A stretch of 64,000 bases of DNA from contig NZ_JACESV010000003.1 of assembly GCF_013911645.1 (NCBI RefSeq), positions 372,001 through 436,000 of the forward strand, written 5' to 3'. Of the stretch, positions 18,057 to 26,381 are shown piece after piece (position 1 is the first letter of the stretch; every line of letters starts with the position of its first letter). Origin of the DNA: Allomuricauda sp. Its GTDB lineage: Bacteria > Bacteroidota > Bacteroidia > Flavobacteriales > Flavobacteriaceae. The notes beneath the pieces were generated by a model. That model was not told the DNA's origin. It saw only the letters and a program-made list of their open reading frames with translations, and made no database searches. The position numbers were made by a program, and so were the translations under genes.

Positions 18057-19037
18057 CTACAGCTTATATAACACTTTCTTAACAGCCTTTATCACATCTT
18101 CGTGGTTGGGCAACCACTCAGCCAAAAGCACTGGAGAATAAGGTGCAGGAGTATCTGCAGTGTTCAATTTTACGATAGGGGCATCCAAATAATCGAATGC
18201 TTTGTCCTGAACGTGATAGATAATTTCGGTAGCCACATTGCCAAAGGGCCATGCTTCTTCCAAGATTACCATCCTGTTGGTTTTCTTTACGGATTTAAGA
18301 ATGGTATCGTGGTCCATGGGACGCACTGTCCTTAAATCTATAATTTCACAACTGATACCTTCTTTTTCCAATTCATCAGCAGCTTTGTAAGCTTCTTTGA
18401 TGATTTTTCCAAAGGAAACAATCGTCACGTCGGTACCTTCCCTTTTAATATCCGCAACACCTAAAGGCGTTGTATACTCCCCTTCGGGCACCTCTCCTTT
18501 ATCGCCATACATTTGCTCCGATTCCATAAAAATCACGGGGTCATCATCGCGAATGGCAGCCTTCAACAATCCCTTGGCATCGGCTGGGTTCGATGGAACC
18601 ACAACCTTAAGCCCAGGAGTATTGGCATACCAACTTTCAAAAGCTTGGGAGTGTGTGGCCCCCAACTGTCCCGCAGAAGCCGTTGGCCCCCTAAATACGA
18701 TCGGGCAATTGAACTGCCCTCCGGACATTTGTCGGATTTTGGCAGCGTTGTTTATGATTTGGTCAATTCCCACTAAGGAAAAGTTGAATGTCATAAATTC
18801 TATAATGGGCCTGTTGCCGTTCATTGCAGAACCAACACCGATACCGGCAAAACCAAGTTCTGAAATCGGGGTATCGATTACCCGCTCCGGTCCGAATTCA
18901 TCCAACATGCCCTTGGAAGCCTTATAAGCACCGTTATATTCGGCCACTTCCTCGCCCATCAAATAAATGGTATCATCCCTTCGCATTTCTTCGGACATAG
19001 CCTCAGCTATCGCCTCCCTAAACTGTAATGTTTTCAT
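18057..19037 (-). CDS. pdhB: Pyruvate dehydrogenase E1 component, beta subunit
   Basis: 326 residues, the standard length. It begins MKTLQFREAIAEAMSEEMRR and carries LMGEEVAEYNGAYKASKG, DTPISELGFAGIGVGSAM and the C-terminal transketolase domain (DLRTVRPMD, EEAWPFGNVATEI). With E1-alpha it decarboxylates pyruvate using thiamine diphosphate. The alpha subunit is not in this window. Followed by its own terminator and divergent from etfBA, sharing a 167-bp spacer with the palindromic operator. Confidence 0.95.
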   Translation of the reverse strand: MKTLQFREAIAEAMSEEMRRDDTIYLMGEEVAEYNGAYKASKGMLDEFGPERVIDTPISELGFAGIGVGSAMNGNRPIIEFMTFNFSLVGIDQIINNAAKIRQMSGGQFNCPIVFRGPTASAGQLGATHSQAFESWYANTPGLKVVVPSNPADAKGLLKAAIRDDDPVIFMESEQMYGDKGEVPEGEYTTPLGVADIKREGTDVTIVSFGKIIKEAYKAADELEKEGISCEIIDLRTVRPMDHDTILKSVKKTNRMVILEEAWPFGNVATEIIYHVQDKAFDYLDAPIVKLNTADTPAPYSPVLLAEWLPNHEDVIKAVKKVLYKL

Positions 19038-19133
19038 TAAATCGTACTAAATATTTGTAGTCTGCTTAAAAACGCAAGCAAAAATAGCAAAAACTACCCG
19101 AAATTTGCTTGGAGAAAATCCAAAAAAAGAACA

Positions 19134-19161
19134 AAATTTATTATGCATGCATAATAAATTT
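19134..19161. promoter_or_regulatory. 28-bp perfect palindrome, candidate operator for etfBA
   Basis: A perfect inverted repeat centred on GCATGC, with core ATTATGCATGCATAAT and A/T arms extending to 28 bp. It overlaps the expected -33 region of the etfB promoter (-7 box at 19175-19182), which suits a repressor. The same 16-bp core occurs at 40679-40694. It has no T-run, so it is unlikely to be a terminator. Confidence 0.75.
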
Positions 19162-19174
19162 AAGATTTTATACC

Positions 19175-19182
19175 TATATTTG
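19175..19182 (+). promoter_or_regulatory. -7 promoter box (TATATTTG) for etfBA
   Basis: TATATTTG fits TAnnTTTG and lies 23 bp before the etfB ATG, directly downstream of the 28-bp palindrome. Confidence 0.55.
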
Positions 19183-19204
19183 AATCGATAAACCTTAAGT
19201 ATAT

Positions 19205-19951
19205 ATGAAGATTTTAGTTTGCATAAGCAACGTACCGGATACAACTTCCAAAATCAATTTTACGGAAGGCGATACCAAGTTTGACACAAACGGGGTTCAA
19301 TTTGTTATTAATCCTAATGACGAGTTTGGGCTTACCCGAGCCATGTGGTTTAAGGAAAAGCAAGGTGCAACGGTTCATGTGGCCAATGTTGGCGGGGCCC
19401 AAACCGAGCCTACCATTAGAAAAGCTTTGGCCATTGGTGCCGACGAAGCCATTCGGGTCAATGCCGAACCAACCGATGGTTTTTTTGTGGCCCAGCAGTT
19501 GGCCGAAGTGGTTAAAAATGGGGAATACGACCTAATTATTGCCGGTAGGGAATCCATTGACTATAACGGTGGTATGGTTCCTGGAATACTCGCCACTTTG
19601 TTGGATATAAACTTTGTGAACACATGTATAGGTTTGGAAATTGAAGGAAATACCGCAACCGCAATTCGCGAAATTGATGGAGGCAAGGAAAAAATAAGCA
19701 CTTCCCTCCCATTGGTTATCGGTGGACAAAAAGGACTGGTTGAGGAAAGTGATCTTCGTATTCCCAATATGAGAGGTATTATGATGGCACGTAAAAAAGC
19801 ATTGAACGTGGTTGAACCCGTAGATGCCTCACAACCTACACAAGACCAAAAATTTGAAAAACCTGCTGCCAAAGGACCCGTTAAATTGGTCGATGCCGGT
19901 AATGTGGGGGAATTGGTCGAACTGCTGCACAACGAAGCTAAAGTGATTTAA
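19205..19951 (+). CDS. etfB: Electron transfer flavoprotein, beta subunit
   Basis: 248 residues. It starts MKILVCISNVPDTTSKINF and has the ETF-beta AMP-binding-type region (AGRESIDYNGGMVPGILATLL) and the conserved late segment LPLVIGGQKGLVEESDLRIPN. With EtfA it accepts electrons from acyl-CoA dehydrogenases and passes them to the quinone pool through ETF:quinone oxidoreductase. It forms an operon with etfA, the 91-bp gap holding a palindromic repeat. The operator palindrome upstream suggests control with fatty-acid oxidation. Confidence 0.95.
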   Translation: MKILVCISNVPDTTSKINFTEGDTKFDTNGVQFVINPNDEFGLTRAMWFKEKQGATVHVANVGGAQTEPTIRKALAIGADEAIRVNAEPTDGFFVAQQLAEVVKNGEYDLIIAGRESIDYNGGMVPGILATLLDINFVNTCIGLEIEGNTATAIREIDGGKEKISTSLPLVIGGQKGLVEESDLRIPNMRGIMMARKKALNVVEPVDASQPTQDQKFEKPAAKGPVKLVDAGNVGELVELLHNEAKVI

Positions 19952-19968
19952 ATAAAATCCGAAAAACC

Positions 19969-20009
19969 CTGCCTGCCGCTGGCGGGCCAGTTCCAAAAAT
20001 ATCTTGGAA
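19969..20009. repeat. GC-rich palindromic repeat in the etfB-etfA gap
   Basis: The palindromic unit CTGCCTGCCGCTGGCGGGCC (19969-19988, then AG) belongs to the GC-rich short palindrome family. A TTCCAA/TTGGAA hairpin (19991-20009) follows directly. It sits inside an operon, so it would be transcribed. Confidence 0.6.
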
Positions 20010-20042
20010 TTTGGGGTTTGAATATTGAAATTTCAAAAAATT

Positions 20043-21011
20043 ATGTCAGTACTAGTATATACAGAATCCCTCAAGGGAAAATTCAAAAAAAATGCCTTCG
20101 AAGTGGCCTCTTACGCACATAAAGTGGCCCAGGATTTAGGCACAACCGTAACAGCGGTCTCTTTTAATGCCGAGGACGATGCCTCATTGGGAACCTACGG
20201 GGTTTCCAAAGTTTTGAAGGTATCGGACGATTCCTTGGCTACCTTCAATGCCAAAGCCTATGCTGATGTATTGGCCCAGGCTGCAAAAGCGGAAGATACC
20301 AAAGTAATTATATTGAGTTCCAGCGCGGACAGTAAATTTTTGGCTCCTATCCTAACCGCGAAATTGACCGCAGGATATGTACCCAACGTAGTGGCCGCAC
20401 CCGAAAGCACTTCACCTTTTATAGTAAAACGAACCGCTTTCAGTAACAAAGGGTTTGCCTTGACAGAGATTTCGTCAGATATAAAGATTATAGGTGTTTC
20501 CAGCAACGCTTTTGGAGTTGTTGAAAACAATGTATCTGCTTCGGTGGAAGATTTTGGCCCATCCTTGGGCGACAACGCCTTTGCCGTTAAATCGGTAGAA
20601 GTGGATCGTGTGGTCGGAAAAGCGACCATCGCCGATGCCGATATCGTTGTCTCAGGAGGTCGCGGACTCAAAGGACCTGAAAATTGGGGCATGATAGAAG
20701 AATTGGCCGATGTTTTGGGGGCTGCCACAGCATGCTCCAAACCAGTTTCGGATATGGGGTGGCGTCCGCACAGCGAGCACGTTGGCCAAACAGGTAAGCC
20801 GGTTGCGAGCAATCTGTACATTGCCATCGGAATTTCCGGAGCCATTCAGCATTTGGCAGGTATCAACGCTTCCAAGGTAAAAGTGGTCATCAACAACGAC
20901 CCAGAAGCACCTTTCTTTAAGGCAGCGGATTACGGAATAGTCGGGGATGCCTTCGAGGTAGTGCCCGAACTCATCGAAAAATTAAAAGAATTTAAAGCCC
21001 AAAACGCTTAA
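20043..21011 (+). CDS. etfA: Electron transfer flavoprotein, alpha subunit
   Basis: 322 residues from MSVLVYTESLKGKFKKNAFE. The FAD-binding domain shows VVSGGRGLKGPENWGMIEEL, RPHSEHVGQTGKPVASNLY, IGISGAIQHLAGI and NNDPEAPFFKAADYGIVGD. The in-frame ATG 18 bp upstream adds six residues not expected in the family, so I start at 20043. Second gene of the etfBA operon. Confidence 0.95.
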   Translation: MSVLVYTESLKGKFKKNAFEVASYAHKVAQDLGTTVTAVSFNAEDDASLGTYGVSKVLKVSDDSLATFNAKAYADVLAQAAKAEDTKVIILSSSADSKFLAPILTAKLTAGYVPNVVAAPESTSPFIVKRTAFSNKGFALTEISSDIKIIGVSSNAFGVVENNVSASVEDFGPSLGDNAFAVKSVEVDRVVGKATIADADIVVSGGRGLKGPENWGMIEELADVLGAATACSKPVSDMGWRPHSEHVGQTGKPVASNLYIAIGISGAIQHLAGINASKVKVVINNDPEAPFFKAADYGIVGDAFEVVPELIEKLKEFKAQNA

Positions 21012-21100
21012 ATTTTGTTAATTTGCCCATTGCAAGGGGCTGTTCAGATAACTGGTAAAGCCACTTATTTGAACGGCCCTTTTGCTTTAGGAGGAGATAT

Positions 21101-21730
21101 ATGAGTTTAGTACGATTAAAAATAAAGGGAATATCATACAGCCAAACACAAAATGGCGCGTACGCCCTTATTTTAAATGAAGAAGAGGGAGACCGAAAAC
21201 TCCCCATTGTTATTGGCGCATTTGAAGCACAGTCCATTGCCATTGCATTGGAAAAAGAGATAAAACCACCCAGACCCTTGACCCACGACTTGTTTAAAAA
21301 CTTTGCGGACAGATTTCAGATTGTGGTCAAGCAGGTGATTATCCACAAATTGGTGGATGGCGTTTTTTATTCCAGTATTATTTGCGAGCGTGATAACAAT
21401 GAGGAAATCATCGACGCCCGGACCAGCGATGCCATTGCGCTTGCACTCAGGTTTAACGCTCCTATTTTTACTTACAAGACCATTTTGGACAAAGCTGGAA
21501 TCTTCCTAAAATTCTCTTCCAAAGAAAAAGAGGAGGGTGAGGACGATAGCATTATGGTCGATGAAATCCTTCAAGAAGGGGAAGCAGTAGAGATCGAATC
21601 TGGTTCCGACACCCATGGATACAGAGAAATGTCCCTTCAAGAACTCCATAAAGAATTAGATAAGGCAGTAGCCAGCGAAGACTACGAAAAGGCTGCCAAA
21701 TTGAGGGATGAAATTTCCAAGCGCAAATAA
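21101..21730 (+). CDS. Bifunctional nuclease family protein (DUF151) with C-terminal UVR motif
   Basis: 209 residues. The DUF151 domain is at about 1-140 (IGAFEAQSIAIALEK, RPLTHDLFKN, DARTSDAIALALRFNAPI). An acidic linker follows, then a UvrB/UvrC-type UVR helical hairpin at about 175-209 (LQELHKELDKAVASEDYEKA, then AKLRDEI). Homologues of the DUF151 domain have been reported to have DNase/RNase activity. The UVR tail suggests a contact with another protein, possibly a repair or Clp-type partner; that is inference. Lies between etfA and the nucleoside transporter, with a gap of 13 bp to the latter. Confidence 0.88.
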   Translation: MSLVRLKIKGISYSQTQNGAYALILNEEEGDRKLPIVIGAFEAQSIAIALEKEIKPPRPLTHDLFKNFADRFQIVVKQVIIHKLVDGVFYSSIICERDNNEEIIDARTSDAIALALRFNAPIFTYKTILDKAGIFLKFSSKEKEEGEDDSIMVDEILQEGEAVEIESGSDTHGYREMSLQELHKELDKAVASEDYEKAAKLRDEISKRK

Positions 21731-21743
21731 ACCATCAACGTAC

Positions 21744-23204
21744 ATGGCGAAAAAGACCCAAAGTTTACTGATACTTTTATTCCTTTGTTCGGTCGCTTTC
21801 GGCCAAAATTCGTTGCCCGCAGATTCACTTAACATTGCCATTGGCTCCACTATTACAGATAGCGTAGCCCAACAGGAAGCCACAGAAATCATACCCAACC
21901 AAGGGTTTACCATTACCACTTTGTTGCGTGGTGCTTTGGGTATGGCAGCGCTCATCTTTATTTCATTTTTGTTCAGTTCCAACCGAAAAGCCATTAATTG
22001 GAAAACGGTGGGCATAGGCCTATCCCTTCAAATATTGATAGCCATTGGGGTCCTCAAGGTTCGTTTTATACAATATTTGTTTGATCAAGTCGGAAGCATT
22101 TTTGTAAACATTTTGGACTTTACCCGGGCAGGTAGCCAGTTCTTGTTCGAAGGGCTCGTCGTGGACATGGACACCTTCGGTTATATTTTCGCCTTTCAGG
22201 TATTGCCTACCATCATATTTTTCTCGGCCCTAACCTCTGTTCTTTATTACTTGGGAGTGATTCAGGTTGTGGTAAAATGGATGGCATGGCTGCTTTCAAA
22301 AAGTTTGGGCATTTCTGGAGCGGAAAGCCTTTCCGTGGCAGGTAACATTTTTTTGGGTCAGACCGAGGCCCCATTGCTCATCAAGGCTTACTTGGAAAAA
22401 ATGAACAAGTCCGAAATCCTTTTGGTGATGATTGGTGGAATGGCTACCGTGGCCGGAGCCGTTTTGGCCGCATACATTGGATTTTTGGGCGGTGATGACC
22501 CCGAACTACGCTTGGTATTCGCCAAGCACCTTTTGGCCGCATCGGTAATGGCTGCACCCGGCGCCATTGTCATTTCAAAAATATTATATCCCCAAACGGA
22601 AAAAGTAAATACCGATGTTGAGGTTTCCTCCGAAAAAATTGGTGCAAATATCTTGGATGCCATTGCCAACGGAACTACTGAAGGCTTAAAGCTCGCCTTG
22701 AACGTTGGGGCCATGCTCTTGGTTTTTGTGGCCTTTATTGCCATGATCAACGGTATTTTGGGTTGGGTCGGTGATATAACCACCTTTAATAATTGGATTG
22801 CCGCCAATTCCCCTTATACAGAATTTTCATTGGAAGCCATTCTAGGAACCGTTTTTGCCCCACTTATGTGGTTGATAGGGGTCGCCAACGAAGATATTAT
22901 GCTCATGGGGCAGTTGCTTGGAATAAAATTGGCTGCAAGTGAGTTTGTGGGGTACATTCAATTGGCCGACCTTAAAAATGTGGCGAGCGGCGTGCATTTC
23001 ACCTACAACAAATCCGTGATTATGGCCACGTATATGCTCTGTGGTTTTGCAAACTTCGCATCCATCGGCATTCAAATTGGTGGTATTGGCTCTTTGGCCC
23101 CGGGTCAGCGTAAGGTGTTATCCTCTTTTGGAATGAAGGCTGTTTTGGGCGGGTCGTTAGCTTCTTTATTGTCCGCTACCATTGCCGGGATGATTTTAGG
23201 ATAG
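21744..23204 (+). CDS. Concentrative nucleoside transporter (NupC/CNT family)
   Basis: 486 residues from MAKKTQSLLILLFLCSVAFG. A signal-like N-terminus and a short periplasmic stretch precede the CNT core with about 10 membrane segments. The core has the family motifs GNIFLGQTEAPLLIKAYL and FTYNKSVIMATYMLCGFANF. CNT proteins import nucleosides with Na+ or H+. It lies 13 bp after the DUF151 gene and is probably co-transcribed. A start at 21708 would overlap that gene and is less likely. Two deoxynucleoside kinases in the window could use imported substrates. Confidence 0.9.
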   Translation: MAKKTQSLLILLFLCSVAFGQNSLPADSLNIAIGSTITDSVAQQEATEIIPNQGFTITTLLRGALGMAALIFISFLFSSNRKAINWKTVGIGLSLQILIAIGVLKVRFIQYLFDQVGSIFVNILDFTRAGSQFLFEGLVVDMDTFGYIFAFQVLPTIIFFSALTSVLYYLGVIQVVVKWMAWLLSKSLGISGAESLSVAGNIFLGQTEAPLLIKAYLEKMNKSEILLVMIGGMATVAGAVLAAYIGFLGGDDPELRLVFAKHLLAASVMAAPGAIVISKILYPQTEKVNTDVEVSSEKIGANILDAIANGTTEGLKLALNVGAMLLVFVAFIAMINGILGWVGDITTFNNWIAANSPYTEFSLEAILGTVFAPLMWLIGVANEDIMLMGQLLGIKLAASEFVGYIQLADLKNVASGVHFTYNKSVIMATYMLCGFANFASIGIQIGGIGSLAPGQRKVLSSFGMKAVLGGSLASLLSATIAGMILG

Positions 23205-23212
23205 ATAGGTGA

Positions 23213-23249
23213 AAGGCAAAAGGGAGAAAGGGAGAAAGGGCAAAGGTCT
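23213..23249. repeat. Purine-rich direct repeats before the four-helix-bundle gene
   Basis: GAAAGG/GAGAAAGGG units in tandem, with three GGG tracts. A pyrimidine-rich counterpart lies after the gene (about 23681-23719, ACCCTT...TTACCCTTCAACCTC). The two could act as loose inverted arms around the gene. Confidence 0.45.
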
Positions 23250-23311
23250 TTAAAAGAATCAGAAAAATTAAAACATAGAATTCAACCTCTGAATTTTTAA
23301 AATAGATAGTT

Positions 23312-23671
23312 ATGAGAAATTTTAGAGAGTTGAACGTCTGGAAAGACGGACGAATTTTAGTGAAAGAAGTTTACACGCTTACCAAGTTCTTACCAGATTC
23401 CGAACGATTTGGTTTGATACCCCAGGTACAGAGAAGTGCAATTTCCATTCCTGCGAACATTGCGGAAGGCTGCGGCAAAGATTCTGAGAAGGATTTTGTC
23501 CGATTTCTTCAAATTAGTCTTGGATCAGCCTACGAATTGGAAACCCACTTAATTCTTTGTGAAGATTTAGAATTTCTTACTCCTGAAAGAGCAGAATCCA
23601 CTATCAAAAACATTCAGAAACTCCAAAAAGGAATAGCGTCCCTGATCAAATACATAAAGTCAAGCCATTAG
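23312..23671 (+). CDS. Four-helix bundle protein (23S rRNA intervening-sequence / S23 family)
   Basis: 119 residues: MRNFRELNVWKDGRILVKEV, then PQVQRSAISIPANIAEGCGK and FLQISLGSAYELETHLILCE. These are the signatures of the S23/IVS-encoded four-helix bundle family, first seen in insertions in 23S rRNA genes but common as free genes in Bacteroidota. Biochemical role is unclear; nucleic-acid contact has been proposed for the family. It stands alone between the CNT transporter and thyA, flanked by purine-rich and pyrimidine-rich tracts and palindromic repeats, as if it were an inserted unit. Confidence 0.9.
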   Translation: MRNFRELNVWKDGRILVKEVYTLTKFLPDSERFGLIPQVQRSAISIPANIAEGCGKDSEKDFVRFLQISLGSAYELETHLILCEDLEFLTPERAESTIKNIQKLQKGIASLIKYIKSSH

Positions 23672-23813
23672 CCATATACCAACCCTTAACCCAAAGTCTT
23701 TTACCCTTCAACCTCTTTCAGTTAATAAACTTTTCATAAGTCTTTTGGATTTTAGTTTCAAAAACCTACCCATTAGAGTAATTTCGATGGATTGATTTTT
23801 TGTCACATCGGGC

Positions 23814-23887
23814 TGTCACCCTGAGCGCAGTCGAAGGGGTAGTCGAGATATCTTGGATTTCTCCTCATTTCATTCGTTCGAAATGAC
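23814..23887. repeat. REP-like element bounded by TGTCA/TGACA
   Basis: It begins TGTCACCCTGAGCGCAGTCG and ends CGAAATGACA, a typical flavobacterial intergenic element with inverted ends. It lies in the 360-bp gene-free spacer before thyA. Confidence 0.7.
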
Positions 23888-23978
23888 ATAAGAAAACAGT
23901 CAAAAAATATAAAAAGACGTCAGTTTGAGTGAAATTCTGAAAATGGATTTTGTACCGAAAACTGATTTCTCGATACAA

Positions 23979-23996
23979 TTTTCCGCTAGCGGAAAA
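23979..23996. repeat. 18-bp perfect palindrome
   Basis: TTTTCCGCTAGCGGAAAA, lying inside a second unit with inverted outer ends (GTCAGTTTGAG near 23919 and CTCGAAATGAC ending at 24010). It is just upstream of thyA. No T-run follows, so a REP-type repeat is more likely than a terminator. Confidence 0.6.
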
Positions 23997-24031
23997 CCAC
24001 TCGAAATGACATTAGTAACGGAACAGACAGC

Positions 24032-24856
24032 ATGAAACAATACCACGACCTTCTAAAACACGTATTGGAGCACGGTAACCAAAAAGGGGACCGTACAGGA
24101 ACAGGAACCTTGAGCGTTTTTGGTTATCAAATGCGGTTCGACCTCTCCGAGGGCTTCCCCATGGTGACCACCAAAAAATTGCACCTCAAATCCATTATCC
24201 ACGAACTTTTGTGGTTTTTAAAAGGGGACACCAATGTCGCCTATCTGCAAGAGAACGGCGTGCGCATCTGGAACGAGTGGGCCGATGAAAACGGTGATTT
24301 GGGCCCTGTCTACGGGCACCAATGGCGCAATTGGAACAGCGAGGAAATTGACCAGATCAAGGAAGTGGTCGAGACTTTGAAGAACAATCCCAATAGCCGC
24401 AGAATGTTGGTTTCCGCCTGGAACCCAAGCGTTATGCCCGATACTTCGGTCTCGTTTGCGGAAAATGTGGCCAACGGTAAAGCTGCCCTCCCTCCTTGCC
24501 ATGCTTTTTTCCAGTTTTATGTGGCCGATGGCAAACTTTCTTGCCAATTGTACCAGCGTAGTGCGGACATTTTTTTGGGCGTGCCCTTTAATATTGCCTC
24601 CTACGCCCTGTTTACTTTAATGATGGCCCAAGTTTGTGGTTACCAGCCCGGGGAGTTTATCCACACCTTTGGTGATGCGCATATTTACAACAACCACATG
24701 GAACAGGTGGAATTGCAGTTGAGCCGAGACCCACGCCCCTTGCCCACTATGCAACTGAACCCTGAAGTAAAGGACATTTTCTCTTTTACCTTTGACGATT
24801 TTGAACTGCAGAACTACGACCCGCATCCACATATTAAGGGGGTTGTGGCGGTGTGA
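24032..24856 (+). CDS. thyA: Thymidylate synthase
   Basis: 274 residues. It starts [20 protein letters not shown] and has [16 protein letters not shown], the catalytic Cys in [12 protein letters not shown], then [20 protein letters not shown] and the C-terminal [10 protein letters not shown]. It converts dUMP to dTMP with methylene-tetrahydrofolate and so depends on FolA, also encoded in this window (30497-30988). Confidence 0.97.
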   Translation: MKQYHDLLKHVLEHGNQKGDRTGTGTLSVFGYQMRFDLSEGFPMVTTKKLHLKSIIHELLWFLKGDTNVAYLQENGVRIWNEWADENGDLGPVYGHQWRNWNSEEIDQIKEVVETLKNNPNSRRMLVSAWNPSVMPDTSVSFAENVANGKAALPPCHAFFQFYVADGKLSCQLYQRSADIFLGVPFNIASYALFTLMMAQVCGYQPGEFIHTFGDAHIYNNHMEQVELQLSRDPRPLPTMQLNPEVKDIFSFTFDDFELQNYDPHPHIKGVVAV

Positions 24857-24907
24857 TTGTTTAAAAACCGACGATTAACTTGTTATAGCGATAAATAATA
24901 ATTAATA

Positions 24908-25165
24908 ATGATGAACCAGATAAACAATGTAATTGTAGACAACGGAATCCTGGAGCATATCATACAATGGAACTATTCACCAAGTCAGATAAGAAATTTT
25001 GCGAATAGAGCATTAGCTTTCGTTCCTGCAGATGTAGTACATGAAATAAATTCAAAAAAAATGACGGTATTGATTAAAACCGAATCTGATTATGGAAATG
25101 TAATATCCAAAACCATAATAGGAGCAAATAATGAGCTTTTGTTTAAATTTAACAATATCAATTGA
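24908..25165 (+). CDS. Small protein of unknown function
   Basis: 85 residues starting MMNQINNVIVDNGILEHIIQ (either Met could start). It has no signal peptide, membrane segment or cysteines, and I do not recognise a family. Its stop TGA (25163-25165) lies 2 bp before the ATG of the next small gene, which suggests a translationally coupled pair. It is AT-rich relative to thyA upstream, which could point to acquisition. A toxin-immunity or antitoxin-type pair is conceivable but unsupported. Confidence 0.5.
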   Translation: MMNQINNVIVDNGILEHIIQWNYSPSQIRNFANRALAFVPADVVHEINSKKMTVLIKTESDYGNVISKTIIGANNELLFKFNNIN

Positions 25166-25167
25166 AA

Positions 25168-25386
25168 ATGAATTTTATAATAACAGTCAAAAAATCGAAC
25201 GAAAGAATTGATAATGTTGTTTTGGAAAACACTACTGAAGTGGACTCAATTATCGAATTGGGTAAAAATAAATATCAGGTTAAAGAAATTATTATAGTAA
25301 ATCCTGATGAGGGTATTATAGAGTTAAAATGTTGGAATATCACTAATTCAGGGAAAAGCCGTGATTTAACAACTACTTGGAACTGA
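25168..25386 (+). CDS. Small protein of unknown function, second of a coupled pair
   Basis: 72 residues from MNFIITVKKSNERIDNVVLE. A TTG two codons earlier is possible. Predicted mixed beta/alpha, soluble, no recognised domain. It lies in the same AT-rich stretch as the 85-residue gene just upstream and ends 15 bp before a palindromic repeat cluster. Confidence 0.45.
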   Translation: MNFIITVKKSNERIDNVVLENTTEVDSIIELGKNKYQVKEIIIVNPDEGIIELKCWNITNSGKSRDLTTTWN

Positions 25387-25400
25387 TTATTTCTTTCCCT

Positions 25401-25487
25401 GCTAGTGCAAGCCTTTGGCTCGTGGATACTAAACTTTACTTTAATAATGGAACAAGCGTGACGCCTTTCTGCCGACAAAGGCAGGCC
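25401..25487. repeat. Degenerate compound palindromic repeat
   Basis: Box A-like GCAAGCCTTTGGCTCGT (25407-25423) is followed by box B-like GGAACAAGCGTGACG. Box B is interrupted by a GC-rich piece with a GCCTTT/AAAGGC pairing. Compare the complete unit at 26382-26455. Confidence 0.55.
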
Positions 25488-25526
25488 TGCATCAACAATT
25501 AGGAAGTTTATAAGAAAAAATCGGTT

Positions 25527-25994
25527 ATGAAAACACATTTAAAAATTTCAGTTTCTATTTTTTTGATTCTCTTCGCCAGTGACCGAATTGCCGCACAGGA
25601 TGCCACAGAAGCCCATAAAGACTCATTAAATAAGACCATAGAAAACTATTACGAGTTGAACCTCAAAATATTTCAGGCAAACTCAACAATCGAGGATATT
25701 GATAGTGTCTTTCAGCTTTTTACAGATGATTTTGAATACGTCCATCCAAAATATGGCGGGACTTACACAAGAGAAGATCTGTACAACGGATATGTCAGGA
25801 ACCAAAAAAATGGAGGTTACGACGGAACAGTCACGAATATAAAGATCATCAATAAAATCATCGGGCTGAACGCTGTAGTTATACAAAGAATGTTTGTGGA
25901 AAAAAAAGAGAATGGGATCAAGGAGGGAGAACCACAAATGACACTTTTCGAGTTCAAAAACGGAAAAATATCCCGGATTTTTGAATATTGGTAG
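25527..25994 (+). CDS. Secreted NTF2-like (SnoaL/DUF4440-type) protein
   Basis: 155 residues with a signal peptide (SVSIFLILFASDRIAAQ). A cone-shaped NTF2-like fold follows, recognisable from the DSVFQLFTDDFEYVHPKYGG helix-strand and the closing MTLFEFKNGKISRIFEYW strand. Members range from isomerases to ligand-binding proteins, and no catalytic residues can be assigned here. It lies alone within the repeat-rich island. Confidence 0.75.
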   Translation: MKTHLKISVSIFLILFASDRIAAQDATEAHKDSLNKTIENYYELNLKIFQANSTIEDIDSVFQLFTDDFEYVHPKYGGTYTREDLYNGYVRNQKNGGYDGTVTNIKIINKIIGLNAVVIQRMFVEKKENGIKEGEPQMTLFEFKNGKISRIFEYW

Positions 25995-26005
25995 TGAAAC
26001 CTCTT

Positions 26006-26224
26006 CTAGCGCGAGCCTCTTGGCTCGTGACAATCACAACTCTTCAACACCGTACTTATACCCCGCAAAGCAGCGGCCACATTTTGGATTTCCCTTCTCA
26101 AAAAGACTCCTTCTTCCAAATAAAAAAGCATGTCAATTCCCAACTCCAATTCTTTGGCCAGATCTGAAGGAGATGCATAAGCATCTTTAAACAAGTCCAA
26201 AAATTTTCTCTCACTTTCGGTCAT
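26006..26224 (-). CDS. Small protein of unknown function whose C-terminus runs into a repeat
   Basis: 72 residues starting MTESERKFLDLFKDAYASPS. It has a predicted helical, acidic N-terminal half and ends ...CDCHEPRGSR. The last residues are translated from the box A repeat (26011-26028), whose minus strand reads CACGAGCC. An older stop may therefore have been lost when the repeat arrived. No family recognised. An A/T-rich leader precedes the ATG. Confidence 0.5.
   Translation of the reverse strand: MTESERKFLDLFKDAYASPSDLAKELELGIDMLFYLEEGVFLRREIQNVAAALRGISTVLKSCDCHEPRGSR
26011..26028. repeat. Box A palindromic repeat
   Basis: GCGAGCCTCTTGGCTCGT: a 7-bp stem (one G-T pair) with a TCTT loop. 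Identical to 26382-26399. Confidence 0.75.
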
Positions 26225-26381
26225 GGTTCAAATGTAATCAACTCAAATAAATAAAGTGTCATAACAAATTATGACTGTTCCATTCTTTTTGAAGCAATTA
26301 AAAAGTGTAAGTCCTACCAATTAGAGCAAACCTAATACCGAGTACAGCTACCACAAACGGAACTGGCAACCCCCCGCTAGC

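Noticed and set aside
19134..19161. 28-bp palindrome as a terminator for pdhB or etfB
   Set aside because: AT-rich stem without a T-run, located in a divergent promoter region, and its core recurs at another promoter.
23213..23249. Tandem GAAAGGG units as a CRISPR or VNTR
   Set aside because: Units are short and irregular with no spacers; no cas genes in the window.
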